From contig JAENRP010000129.1 in the NCBI GenBank assembly GCA_024741835.1, positions 56,154 through 110,263 on the forward strand: DNA of 54,110 bases, read 5' to 3'. This document shows, piece after piece, positions 12,322-22,900 of the stretch; positions within the stretch are counted from its first letter, which is position 1; every line of letters starts with the position of its first letter. Origin of the DNA: Diplocarpon mali (taxonomy: Eukaryota > Ascomycota > Leotiomycetes > Helotiales > Drepanopezizaceae). The notes beneath the pieces were generated by a model. It ran no database searches and had not been told where the DNA came from. It saw nothing but the letters and a program-made list of their open reading frames with translations. The translations under genes were made by a program, and so were the position numbers.

Positions 12322-13538
12322 ATGGACGGCGCGAGAAATGTAAGTCGGTTGAAGCAGGCCTGCCTGAAAAAAGATCTGACGGCGTGCCAGAAAAAAGAGC
12401 ATGATCATGATACACATGCAATACCTCCCCAGGCTGTGTGCAATGTGTACAAGAAGTACCAGCGGATGGATGACGCTGCGGTGGACCAAGATCTTGATAT
12501 CGTCGACTTCGAGCGCGGATTAACCGAGGCGCAGAAGGAGAAGCTGTCTCGCGTCGGCATCGTACCGTCGGAAGTGATTTCTTCGGCGAGGGCAGCGTTC
12601 AAACCGTCTGGCCAGGAAAGTGAGGATAGGACTCTGGAGTGCGATCCCGCGCCAGGCACCATCTACGAGCACCGAGACTTCCCAGGTAAAATCCGCACAC
12701 ACTCTTCGGAGCGTGATCATCACGTTGCTGACCCCCTCCAGGTCTCCGCATCTTCCCATCTCTTCTCCCGTCCGAGTGCCAGGTCATGATGCTGAACTCC
12801 ATCCTGCATCAGAACCTCTCCAACCCACTGCACAAGACCAACCTGCACCCCGACTACGACATCCCCTTCCCGCCCCCGACCGCGACGTCCCCGCACGACT
12901 CTTTCTTCAGCTACCCGCCGCACTCCAAGCACGAGGTGTACACGCCCCTCGAGCCGGCCTCGAGCCTCAGAGCGCTCAACACGACGCAGTTCCTCGTCAA
13001 GAAGCTGCGCTGGCTCACGCTCGGCTCGCAGTACGACTGGGCGACGCGGGCCTACGCCGCGGACTCGCCCACGCCGTTCCCGCGCGACGTCGCGTCTCTC
13101 GTGACGACGCTCTTCCGCTCGGCCTTCACGCCCGAGTCGGGCGTCGTGCTGCTCTACTCCCCGAAGGACTTCATGCCCGTGCACCGCGACGTCTCGGAGG
13201 CGTGCGCGCGCGGCCTGGCATCGTTCAGCCTCGGGTGCGACGGTCTGTTCCTCGTCTCCCGGGACAGGCAGCCGAGGGGGCAGGTCGACGTCGACGAGGC
13301 CGACCTGGAGAGGGAGATGGAGATGTGTGTCCTGCGGGTGCGGAGCGGGGATTGCGTGTGGATGGACGGCGAGACGAGGTGGTGCTGGCATGCGATGCCG
13401 AAGGTCCTGGCGGGCACTTGTCCGGAGTGGTTGGAAGACTGGCCGGCTGAGGAGGGGGGGAGGAGGGAGTTTGAGAACTGGAGGGGGTACATGAAGGGCA
13501 AGAGGCTGAACCTGAGCTGCCGCCAGGTCTGGGGGTGA
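12322..13538 (+). CDS. AlkB-type Fe(II)/2-oxoglutarate dioxygenase, ALKBH1-like
   Basis: Predicted 386-residue nucleic-acid demethylase of the AlkB family. Such enzymes use Fe(II), O2 and 2-oxoglutarate to remove methyl groups from DNA or RNA bases. Two exons, 12322-12685 and 12742-13538, are joined across a 56-bp intron (GTAAAA...CAG, branch-like GCTGAC) and restore FPGLRIFPSLLPSECQ. Iron ligands are visible: His269 and Asp271 in VHRDVSEA, and His338 in CWHAMPKVL. The 2-oxoglutarate-binding signature R-x-N-x-[ST]-x-R is RLNLSCR at residues 376-382. The N-terminal KKYQRM region followed by a DxVDF segment resembles fungal ALKBH1 homologues. I chose ATG 12322 because its context (GACCATGG) is strong; an in-frame ATG at 12196 would add 42 residues. 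The second exon is much more GC-rich than its upstream flank. Substrate (tRNA, mRNA or DNA) cannot be told from sequence. Confidence 0.9.
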
Positions 13539-14168
13539 GCGGTATCGAATCTCTGTTCTGCAAAACTCTCTGCAGCAACGCGTGGTATGCACAAACGCCA
13601 TCAGGTGAGCCTCGAGCCCAGGAGCTCGCTCTTCGCACCATGACCGATGCAGCATCGCGAACGGGATCACAGCCGGACCAAAGCACCGCAGCGTCGCAAA
13701 TCGACAGGTCGTAGCCGCATGCCCACACGCGTCTCTGTAAACACTATACTTGTCAGAACACTCGAATACGCACTAGACTTGCCCGCCAGAGCCCGCGCAG
13801 CCAATCCACATCCAGCCCTTCCTCAGCCCTCGTAGCCCTCCGTCTTCGAGCAGATCGTGGATGTGAGCGACCACTCGCCATGCCGGTCAGACATCACCCC
13901 TCTCGCCTCTCTCATCCAAAGCATGCACACGCCTCTCCCGCGCCACGCCACTACCCTGGTGCAAGCCGTCCCAGGACGAAGCATCTCGAGCCCCAAGCAA
14001 GGATCCCGTCCCGGATCCACCGGTCTGGATCTGGATCTGCACAGGAGCGAAAGCAGCGTGTCTAGGAGACAGTCGCTGGTATGAGGTATCGGGTACGTCC
14101 CGGGTCTTGAGCTGGCGGGGACGCCGATCGAGCTGGCAGGAGGGGGGTGAAGATTGAAAGGTGCAGCA

Positions 14169-14191
14169 GGGGAGGGGAGGGGCGCGTAGGG
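14169..14191 (+). repeat. Potential G-quadruplex motif
   Basis: Three GGGG runs separated by single A residues, then GGG after six bases. The spacing satisfies the usual four-run G-quadruplex rule. No gene start lies nearby that would make its role clear. Confidence 0.4.
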
Positions 14192-15257
14192 TAGGCGAGG
14201 AGAGGGAGAGAAAGACAGGAACGGAAACGAAGAGAGGATCTGGTTCCACGCAGATGGAATCAAGTCCCCCGTGAAGGAAGATCTGGCGACGCGGGAATTG
14301 AGAACTTGAGAATCGCCAGTTGCCAGGAGGTTGGAGCCAGCGCATACGATAGAAGTGAGAGCGGAAGGGAAGGGAAGACGCGAAAGCGTAGATACTGGCA
14401 GGGCTCACGGGGATTGTAAACAGTCCGTAAGCGACGCCAGAAACCGATAACAGATCTAGCAGAGGTGAGGGAAGAGGGCGAGAAGGGGAGTGCGGGGGAG
14501 TGAGAGAGAGCAAATCCAATGATGTGACATGATCAATGGTTATCTCGAATCTAGTATCTATATCCTGGAGCCAAGACGGACCCTCCCCAGGTGCCGCTTT
14601 GGGATAGATAGAAAGATAGATGCATAGATTAATAGACAGATTTCGTTGCACGTCGCGAGTTAGATGAGATCAGCATCATTGGATAATATCGCCAGTACTT
14701 TGACGAGATCATCAATCTAGTCATTAACTGCGGAGTTGCAGTAGATCCATCTCATCTTATCTCTTCCTGGTATTGGTTTCGGCTCGGCTTGGAATAATAC
14801 ATCTCCACCCCCTCCCGGTAGTACGGCGTCAGGTGTATTTCCCTACCGACTACCCATACATTTTTTCATCATACTCTTCTTCTCATTTCTCCCCTGAAAT
14901 TACGTGAGGCTGAAATTTGACACTGCGTGATCTGCAGAGATTCAAGGCAGGTTCCTCCGCGCCGCTTTTGCGTGATCTACGTAGGATGGCTTGAGTTTGG
15001 GGGGTTGGAGGTTGCGTGGGAACGTGGAAACGTGACTTGGTAGTAGCGGGAGCAGGAGGAATAGTAGCGTGGCTCTCTGCACAACTACCTGTGTTATTTT
15101 GCGCTTTGCATGGTCATGAGATCGGTTGATGGTATGGAGCATTGCATTTATGAAGAAGAGGTTGCAGCATGAAGCGTTCGAATCGTTTCCTCTCCGTACC
15201 GGGCTGGGGAACGGAGGTTTGCATGGTAGAGCGGCACGTGCAAGAATTCGATTGTTG

Positions 15258-15335
15258 GTGTGCCTTGCGGCCTAATACTAATGTTAATGTAATCAAGTGT
15301 GCCTTGCGGCCTGATACTAATGTTAATGTAATCAA
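15258..15335 (+). repeat. 39-bp tandem duplication
   Basis: Two adjacent 39-bp copies (15258-15296 and 15297-15335), each containing GCCTTGCGGCC and ACTAATGTTAATGTAATCAA. They differ at one base (A/G). The low divergence suggests a recent slippage or duplication event. No coding frame with an ATG uses it. Confidence 0.85.
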
Positions 15336-16229
15336 ACGATGCCATTTTTTGTCTTTCTGTTTCGCGCTTCGCCCCTGGAGCTAAGCTACTCCGAGCTAAG
15401 CTAAAGCTGAGCTGACCTGAGCTGAGCTGTCTTTCCGACCTGGAGCGTGATCCCGGTCCTCGACGGATGGGCTCGGTGGGCGTGTTGCCATGGGAAACGG
15501 AGCGAGGTGGGACCCCTCGGCAGTTCCGGATTCGAGATTCTGATTCTCTGCTGCGGATTCTGTGGGGCAAATTGACATGGAGTTGGAGTTGGATTGACGC
15601 CATGAGGAGATGGAGAGGAGACGGGTGTCCTTGGGAGGAGCAGGGTGAGGTAAGGCAAGGAAGGTAAACGTGGGGAGGCGATGGGCGTGAGAGATCTTGT
15701 TTGTTGACTCGTGGGCTGGCTGAGAGCGCGGATGGGTTGCAGAGGGGCAGTGCTCGTAGACCAGTCCACGAAGACACAGTCGAGGGAGTGATGTCGGAGG
15801 TGAGGAATCCTGCAGACCTGACTTGACCTATGTGACCTCCATTCGACCCGTCCAGATCTGATGCTGATGTCGATAGGCCGAACGAGAGGGTTTCAGCATT
15901 TGCCTCAATATCAATCACGTCACGTCACACATCACACTCGTCTCCCCACCAACAAAAGCAAGCAAAACAAGGCCAACCACTCCTGCGCGTACAGCGCGTA
16001 CGGGAGGCGAGCCGTCCGCGGCTGTTCGGCTCGAACATACAGACGCATGCCTCGGGGCTCGAGAAGCACAGGAAGAGAGTGGTGAGCCAACGGGAGCTTT
16101 CAATGCCGGCAGCACGGGACTCGTGGCTTTGGCTGATGGAGACGAGTGGAGTTGCGAACAAGCTTATACTCTGGATCGCTATCGAGAGGTATAGATGAGA
16201 CTTTTGAGGTGAGGTCGGGTAGGGTCAGG

Positions 16230-16245
16230 TGACGTCAGGTGACGT
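16230..16245 (+). promoter_or_regulatory. CRE-like bZIP sites upstream of HEX1
   Basis: A perfect palindromic TGACGTCA (16230-16237) is followed at once by a second half-rich site TGACGT (16240-16245). The pair lies within a longer GGTCAGGTGACG-like direct repeat. ATF/CREB and related bZIP factors bind such sites in fungi. They sit about 0.5-0.8 kb upstream of the presumed HEX1 leader, a plausible promoter position. Function is inferred from the motif only. Confidence 0.4.
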
Positions 16246-17017
16246 GAGGATTTCTGCTGTGCGGCTGGCCAGCCCCCTGCTTAACACACAGACTCTTCCT
16301 TAGGGGACCTCCTACTTTACCGGTAGTAGCTGTAGGTGCACCTACACCCAGACACAAACATCACAGCAAGCCTGTGTGCCCTGTCTACATCCCCTAGTTC
16401 CCCGTCGGTCAATCGTGCGGGCAGGTTATCTGTGGGAAATAATACCGCGATGCTGCCTGCAGGTACTTCCTCAGCCTCGAAATCATAAACATGCCTCTGT
16501 ATGAAGAGAGGTGAAAACCGTGTCCAATTCATACGGCCCGCGTCCACTCAAACGAGCTTGAGCTTGGGCCAGGCTCGCTCGCATCTTCCCCAATACGGCT
16601 AGCGATGGCCCACACACCCCCCTGCACGACCGACCACTAGCGCGTAAACAGGCACATCACACAGGCCCCACTTATTCCCACTACAGACCCATGCTTCAAA
16701 AAGGCGCGCTGCTCTCCGTCCCTCCGCGTCTCCAAACCATCCGTTCTTCTCCTCCCGCTTTCTGATCAACTCAGCCTCGCAATTGCATCGTCTCCTCCAA
16801 CGCATCCAGACCACTTCTACACCCTCACTTTTGTTCCCACCCATCCCCTCACCTCTCTCACAGCAGATCAAGAAACACATCCTCCCAACAGAGGCGTTCG
16901 CACGCTCTCCTCCCCCCCTCCCCCCCTTCTCCCCAGAAGCAAGAGACCCCTTCTTGTCTTCCTTTCGCGCACGTCGAAAGGCATTCGAGAAGAGTTCTCG
17001 CCCGATTGGCCGTCAAC

Positions 17018-18274
17018 CTGGACTTTGACGCTCGCGTTCCGATCCCCTTCAGCATCTTCCCATCGTCGTACCGGAGCGACGACGTAAAGACCACCACCCA
17101 GACGCACGTCGAGGGTGAGATCAGGCTCCCACACGGAGGACGGGAAGGTCACGGCCAGTCACAGTCGCAATCTCACTACTCGGAACAGCGCTACGAGGAG
17201 CAGACTCTGCCCGCCCGCACCGAGCACGGTCATTACGAGGACGAGATCCATATCCATCGTGAGGAGAGTCGTCGACACAGCCCGGATCACCGAGAAGACA
17301 TATACATTCGCGAGGAGCGCAGGTTAGTGCATGGTGTTTTACTTCGTTCAGAGGCGCTCTGCGGTGCCGTCCACGATTGATTCGGATTGGCTCTTCAACA
17401 TGGCATGCCTTGCTGATGTATCGATTCGCTGGTCGTGCATCTGCGAGCTGTCGAATCTCCGACGTGGCAGCTTTCGGGCTCCCAATCAGCTTCCGCCCGT
17501 CTGGTGTCCCCAGCCAAGCTCCCCCCCTTTTTTGCTTCTGCAGATTCGTCCGATTCCATGTCCAAGCGTCTAAGCTGCACTAATGGCCCCTGATGGTTGA
17601 ACCTTTTTTTTTTTCATTTGTTGACACAGCAACCATTCACCGGCATCACTACCCGTCTCCACATCATCTCACAATCTTCTGCAAACTTGACCCCTTCTAA
17701 TCTCATCTTCAGACCAACCAGCACCACAACCAAGCACACCCATCTTGACATCGAAGTCCCTCATCGGAGAAATTACAACAGCCAACACCACGATCACACC
17801 ACCTCGGTCCATATTCAACCTGCTGGTCCTCAACGCCGTCGCTACGAAGGCACCCAGATCGACATCGCCGAGCGTGAATACCGCTCGCGCTTCCAGCCCA
17901 GCTACCGTGAGGAGAGCCGTGTCGGTACTACCGTAGACGCTCCCCGTTTCCAAGCCTCTTCCTATCAAGACGAGGTTCGTGTCAGCGGCTCCACCGTCGA
18001 CGCTCCCCGCTTCCAGCCCTCGGCATACCAAGAGAACGTCCGTGTCAGCGGCTCTACGGTCGACCCACCCCGTTTTCAGCCTTCCTCGTACCAAGAGGAA
18101 GTTCGTGTCAGCGGTTCCACCGTCGACGCTCCCCGCTTCACAGCCCATAAACCCCAGAGCCACGTCCGCTTCACCGAAGAGACTGTAGACGCCCCCCGTT
18201 TCCAAAAGGCTCAACGTTCCCAAGTCGAGTTCAGTCAGGAGACCGTAGATCGTCCCCGTATCAGCTCACGCAAG
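17018..18274 (+). CDS. In-frame upstream coding extension of HEX1 with no ATG in its exons
   Basis: Two exons, about 17018-17322 and 17713-18274, are open and in frame with the canonical HEX1 ATG at 18275. A 390-bp intron (17323-17712, GTTAGT donor, TTCAG acceptor) joins them in phase. The product would be about 289 residues, hydrophilic, with Arg/Glu/His-rich stretches (such as YEDEIHIHREESRRH) and then six tandem units built on TVDAPRF, spaced about 21 residues apart. The repeats differ at synonymous third bases, which argues that the peptide is or was translated. Neither exon contains an ATG in any frame. A CTG at 17018 has a good initiation context (A at -3, G at +4), and upstream splicing to another ATG is also possible. 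HEX1 homologues are known to have alternatively spliced longer forms. Together with HEX1 this would give about 512 residues. Confidence 0.6.
17919..18262 (+). repeat. Tandem 63-bp (21-codon) repeats in the HEX1 extension
   Basis: Six units carry T-V-D-[AP]-P-R-F or close variants. The first four are the best kept (consensus SGSTVDAPRFQPSSYQEEV), and the last two are shorter and diverged (EETVDAPRF, QETVDRPRI). Copies vary mainly at third codon positions. The repeat encodes part of the hydrophilic extension upstream of the HEX1 core. Confidence 0.8.
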
Positions 18275-19045
18275 ATGGGTTACTACGATGAAGATGGTAT
18301 GTCTATCTCTCTCTCCTCGCATCCCTAACCTAAACATGCGGCCAGGTCACTACCACTCCATCCGACACGGTCTCCACAAGGCTGCTGATCGTGTCTTGGG
18401 GCGCCACCATAATCACTCTCACCATACCCACACTCACAGCCATCATGGCTCTGCCAGCCAGGTTGGACGTGAAGAGGTTGACATTACCATAGGAGGCAGC
18501 CGCGCTGGATCTGCACCTATCACTGCCTCCATGGCCGAGCCCGCCTACACTCCCAACACCGTCACTATTCCCTGCCACCACATCCGTCTCGGCGACCTTT
18601 TGATCCTGCAAGGCCGCCCCTGCCAGGTCATCCGCATCACGACCTCTTCTGCCACCGGCCAGCACCGCTACCTGGGCGTCGACCTCTTCACCAAGCAACT
18701 ACACGAAGAGTCTTCGTTCATCTCCCACCCAAGCCCGAGCGTGGTGGTCCAGACCATGCTCGGTCCTGTCTTTAAGCAGTACCGCGTTCTCGACCTCCAG
18801 GATGGTGTTGGTACGTCCCCGCTTAGCTAGAATCTTGGTCGCATCTGCTAACTTCCAAAGTCGTCGCTATGACTGAAACCGGCGATGTCAAGCAGGCCAT
18901 CCCGGTTATTGACCAATCCAATCTCTGGTCCCGCCTCACGGAAGCCTTTGAGAGCGGCAGAGGCAGTGTTCGTGTGCAAGTCATTTCTGACCATGGCAAG
19001 GAGCTTGTCGTTGACATGAAGACCATCCACGGCTCGCGCTTGTGA
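18275..19045 (+). CDS. hex1: Woronin body major protein HEX1
   Basis: HEX1 self-assembles into the hexagonal crystal core of Woronin bodies, peroxisome-derived organelles that plug septal pores after hyphal damage. Three exons, 18275-18296, 18346-18810 and 18861-19045, give 223 residues after removal of two introns (49 and 50 bp). The start is the family start, MGYYDEDGHYHS. A histidine-rich segment (18401-18447) precedes the conserved eIF5A-like fold, which begins VTIPCHHIRLGDLLILQGRP and contains TGQHRYLGVDLFTKQL and PVFKQYRVLDLQDG. The protein ends in S-R-L, a type 1 peroxisomal targeting signal. It is longer than the 176-residue Neurospora protein because of the His-rich insert. An in-frame extension lies upstream. 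CRE-like sites stand about 2 kb before this ATG. Confidence 0.97.
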
Positions 19046-19712
19046 TCTCCGCTCCGAGATCAAGCCGATTCACACTTGTCCTTAAAAGGCGAGAAATTAT
19101 CTTTTGCAAAAGTGTCGATCTGGATATAATTGTGGTTGGGAACGGATTCTATACATACAAATTGACTTGACGGAAAGTGCAGATGGATTTGAAGATTGAA
19201 CCAAGTTGGAACAATGATATGACTGGAGCTTGGGCCATGACTCGATACTGGCTCACTGGATTGTCGGCCAGTGCCCGAAGGTCACTTCCTTGGCTGATGG
19301 ATCCTGCCTTGGGTGGTTGATTAGTCGGCTTTGAGGAAGGGACTTCTAAGCTCTAGTAGGGGTCTCTGCTTTTCTTGTTCTTCCCTTGATGTATCTCTAA
19401 TTACGGTGGTAGATAGATTAAGGCAAGGTTTTCGCAGGCTTTAGCTTCGCGCCTGTGCTGTGTTGTGCCGTGCCAGTTTGTGACAAAGATCTCATATACG
19501 CCGTGTAACGTATCGGCATTGCCCTCAGCCGGCACGCACGAAGTATCTGTGACTCATGCATTCGTCATTTTGCCTCGTATCATTATGGGTACTTCCTGTA
19601 CCCTGATTCTGTCTCCTACCTCGTACATCTCTTCTCTGCTTTGGCTGACACTTGTTTTGCCGCTTGAGCACAATGACGTGAACTTGTCTCTTACCTCTAA
19701 GCCTCCTCTCTT

Positions 19713-19733
19713 CTGCTGCTGCTGCTGCTGCTG
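19713..19733 (+). repeat. (CTG)7 trinucleotide repeat
   Basis: Seven uninterrupted CTG units. No coding frame with an ATG covers them. They lie about 100 bases before a palindrome made of the same trinucleotides. Confidence 0.95.
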
Positions 19734-19831
19734 GAATTCTAGCATTCATTGAGTAGGAATTTACCAACAAGGTCGCTATTCATCAAGCATTGTTCTTGCC
19801 TACCCCTATACTCTATATGTTAATTCAAAAA

Positions 19832-19857
19832 TTAGCAGCAGCAGCTGCTGCTGCTAA
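19832..19857. repeat. Perfect 26-bp palindrome of CAG/CTG units
   Basis: TTAGCAGCAGCAG is followed directly by its exact reverse complement, with no spacer. It could extrude as a cruciform or fold as a hairpin in a transcript. Confidence 0.95.
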
Positions 19858-20900
19858 CGATCATTGTGGTAGTAGTAGGTAGTGGCTATGCAACTACCAG
19901 TACTAAATACCCCCTTTCTTTATCTATAAGTATAGTGAGACAGCCGACTCATGAGTGGCGCAAGCTCTAGTACGTCTACGTGCTCGAACCTCTCTCTTCC
20001 TTCGCGGCGGGTTTCTGATTGGGAGCGTTGGAGTGTGGAAGTGTCGAGGCTATGTGGGTGGAGATGGGGATTGGGAGGAGAAGTGGGTATATGGGTTGCT
20101 GGGTTACGCCTCCTGGCAAGAACGTTTGCATGATGAGATGGTACGCTCCTGGTGTTGAGCCGCGGGTGTCGTGAGGTGAACCCCTATGGGGCGGTGTAGG
20201 AGAGAGAGAGAGATGCGTTCTGGCAAGGAGAGAAGTTTGATGCTTGGTGCTTGGTGCGTTGTGTGTGTGTGGAGTTTAGTGCTTGGCAAGGGTGTGAATC
20301 GTTACTCAGAGAGTTGGTTAGAGCTGCCGAATCGATTTGGGTTGGGCTGGGTTGGATTATAGAGAGACGAGGGGGGAGGAAGTCCTCGCGAAGTATCATA
20401 ACCAAAGAGATAAACAAAAGATTAGGTAGTATATGCAGAGCAGCCTTGGAAGTTGGAAATCGGAGCCGGTACAAGGTATTAGGAATCTACATGAATCATA
20501 TTCCTACTCCCTGGATATACTATGGATCGGACCTTTGACTGTTTCAAATCGTCTCTATACTGTTTACTGTGTACTGAGTTACATACGGGCACGTTACCGT
20601 GAGAACAGAAACGAGAAATATCTTGTTGATCTATCGAAAGCCTCGAAATCATCTCTAGTCTTGATCTATACGCACATATAGGCCTATGTGTTCGTTCTCA
20701 TTTCCGTGTCGACTTTGAGTGAGATTGAGACTGAGACTGAGATTGAGATTCGATATCTGACAAACTCGTCGGCCTGGTCCGCAGCCGATGAAGAGGCTCC
20801 CTTCACTGCTAGAAGATTTTTGCGCTGGGCTGTAGATTGAATTAGTGGTTCGGTGTCATCATGAGACGAGAGGGCTGGGAGAGGAGGACGGAGGAAGAGA

Positions 20901-20981
20901 GGCGACTTGGCGGAGTGGTTAACGCGACAGACTAGAAATCTGTTTCTTTCGGGAGCGTAGGTTCGAGTCCTGCAGTCGTCG
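20901..20981 (+). tRNA. tRNA-Ser (anticodon AGA)
   Basis: An 81-base class II tRNA. The acceptor stem GGCGACT pairs with AGTCGTC (one G-U), with discriminator G at 20981. D-arm GCGGAGTGGTTAACGC; anticodon stem CAGAC/GTCTG-like around AGA at 20934-20936; a long variable arm (TTTCTTTCGGGAGCG) typical of serine; T-arm GTAGGTTCGAGTCCTGC with an intact B-box. There is no intron. Internal A and B boxes should suffice for Pol III transcription. Confidence 0.95.
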
Positions 20982-22900
20982 GGTCCAGTTTCTGGTATCT
21001 CTTTTGCCTCCGTTCTGGGACGACCGAGTGGCCTGAGCTGGGCGGGGGCTCTGCAAATGGGCTTCTCTGGGTTGTGGTTTGATATAGTTGATGGTCGATG
21101 TAGCTGCGACCCCTCTGCTGGTTCCTCTCTGGTGGTAGTAAACACAGAGGAGTTTCAATTTCTTAGTAAGAGAGCCTTCATGTGATAGAAATGGAAATCG
21201 AGATTGAGGCACAGATACAGATAAAGCTTTCTCTGTATTCTGAACGCAACGTAACGTCTGGAGCCGTAAGTTCAAGGTTTTGTAGAATACCCTGTTTGGC
21301 CGTCGAAAGGTGGACGGAGTAATATAAAAAGTCCAGGTTGTTTCTGGCCCTTTTATATTGGGTATTACACTGCTAGGCAGCACCTGTATGACTGATTTGG
21401 TCTTAGGGAAATCAGCCACTACGTGATAACATATTGATAGTATGATCCCAGGATATCTACTTTATTTGAAATATGAATTGGAAAATTGATCTTTTATGGT
21501 TGTAATTTATTTGAAACATAACTGGTCTGAAAAAACTAAACCTGTCTCATTAAAATAAAACAACCTGCTGTCAAATCACCCCCTAGTTTTTGGGGTTATT
21601 GCTACAGCACTAGCTAACTGATGTCAGTCATTCGCCCCTTGACACCAGAACATAGCGTTTTTTACTTTCTCCCGCTAGTAAGCTTCTTTATAAGATATTA
21701 TTATATTGAACACTTATATAATTTCAACATATAAATATATAATCATATGTTTATAAAGGTCGATAAGATTCGAAGTCGCGCAGTCACAATTCGCTTAATA
21801 CGGCTGGAAAAGCCGTGTTTTACGGCTTACGATGGCTAGACCTGCTTATTTAATAATAGTTTGATCCTTAGTATGATCTTCAAATATGATGGGAATCGGT
21901 TCTTCTATTAACCAAAGACCTTTAGAATTGTTGTACAACAAGTATATTGTTAACAATGTACAAAGCTCAAGGCAGAACGTCTATGTTCGAGCATAAAACA
22001 ATCACTTGACAAGTCTCAGTTGGCGGTGACAGTAGATACGATTTCGGGAATACTAGAGCATAAAAGTAACTACATACTCTAGAGCGGAAAAATTTGACGA
22101 TTATGGTTTTCTCCTTACAAAGAACACAAGTAAGTCTTCACAAATGTACTATATGATCGAGCATCCCAATTCTTATACTTGATCAAATAGATCAAGTCAG
22201 ACAGACGTGCACTGAAAGCTATTGGGCTGGAGCTTATGCCAACGGGAAAAGTTCAGAGTTCCCAGATTCCCTCGATTCTGTCCTCTTAGTGCCTTGATTT
22301 ATGAACGATAGATATTCGATCGGCAAGATAGTATGGAAAGCGACTTGTGGACCGTGTGTTTCCTGAAACGCAAAGCCAGAGAAATGGTATAGGAACTTCG
22401 GATGACGAAAATAACTTTTATATTCGCGGCCAGATGTAGCATTCTAAGGGACACGCAATAAAGATACCAGGCATTGTGACTTGAACATATCCAAGTATCA
22501 TAGGAGTGTGAGGGGGATTTTCAAGAGACGATAAAGTCTTCGGACTCCTCAAGAGACCTGATTATTTAGCATTCCCCGATTTCTAGCCAGCGACTCAGAA
22601 ATTCAATAATTCAAGTATTTTATAGACGACAAACTTGAGGCGAGAGCTGAATCGCAAAGAAGGACATGAACTGCTCGTTGATTTAAAGTCAACATAAGGT
22701 ATCCGCTCTGAAACCACAGCAACCTTGATGGCTAGCGCTAAGCCAGGTCGAGAAGGACCCCGCCTCGCGATAAGCTCAAGCGATCACGAACAGCACTCCT
22801 CCTATCTCTCAGACTCTATCATCACTCACTGCTTGCATTATTGTTTTGTATCAAGGAACTACATTCTTCTCATTCATCAAAGTCCTCATCTGCATCAGCC
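20982..22900. other. Gene-free region, strongly AT-rich from about 21420
   Basis: Balanced sequence to about 21400 carries no gene. From 21420 to 22650 the DNA is AT-rich, with stops in every frame. A hairpin-forming ACGGCTGGAAAAGCCGT at 21800-21816 and a nearby ACGGCTTA resemble ends of fungal Tc1/Fot-type elements, but no partner end was found. This block begins 440 bases after the tRNA gene. Confidence 0.4.

Larger units (their letters stand above)
13539..16990. other. Gene-free region between the AlkB gene and HEX1
   Basis: About 3.4 kb with no convincing gene. The long minus-strand frames (13887-14651 and 15148-15918) lack an ATG at their opening and arise from purine-rich or repeated DNA. 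Contents: a G-run motif at 14169-14191, a 39-bp tandem duplication at 15258-15335, a GAGCTGA-rich stretch at 15385-15430, CRE-type sites at 16230-16245, and pyrimidine-rich DNA from 16740 to 16935 that probably belongs to the HEX1 5' leader. It probably holds the HEX1 promoter and perhaps a non-coding transcript. Confidence 0.45.
19046..20900. other. Gene-free region with CTG repeats, between HEX1 and tRNA-Ser
   Basis: It holds the HEX1 3' flank and no gene that I can support. Notable items are (CTG)7 at 19713-19733, a perfect 26-bp CAG/CTG palindrome at 19832-19857, a short GT run near 20262, and a GAGACT/GAGATT hexamer array at 20721-20752. Confidence 0.5.

Noticed and set aside
12620..13670. 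Long frames antisense to, and shifted from, the AlkB gene
   Set aside because: They are shadows of the GC-rich second exon. The AlkB frame carries all catalytic residues.
13887..14651. 254-codon minus-strand open frame
   Set aside because: It opens with a GTG, not ATG, and its Ser/Pro/Leu-rich product reflects purine-rich DNA on the plus strand. No introns or domain fit.
15148..15918. 256-codon minus-strand open frame with an internal peptide duplication
   Set aside because: The duplicated peptide comes from the 39-bp DNA tandem. The frame has no ATG start or family features.
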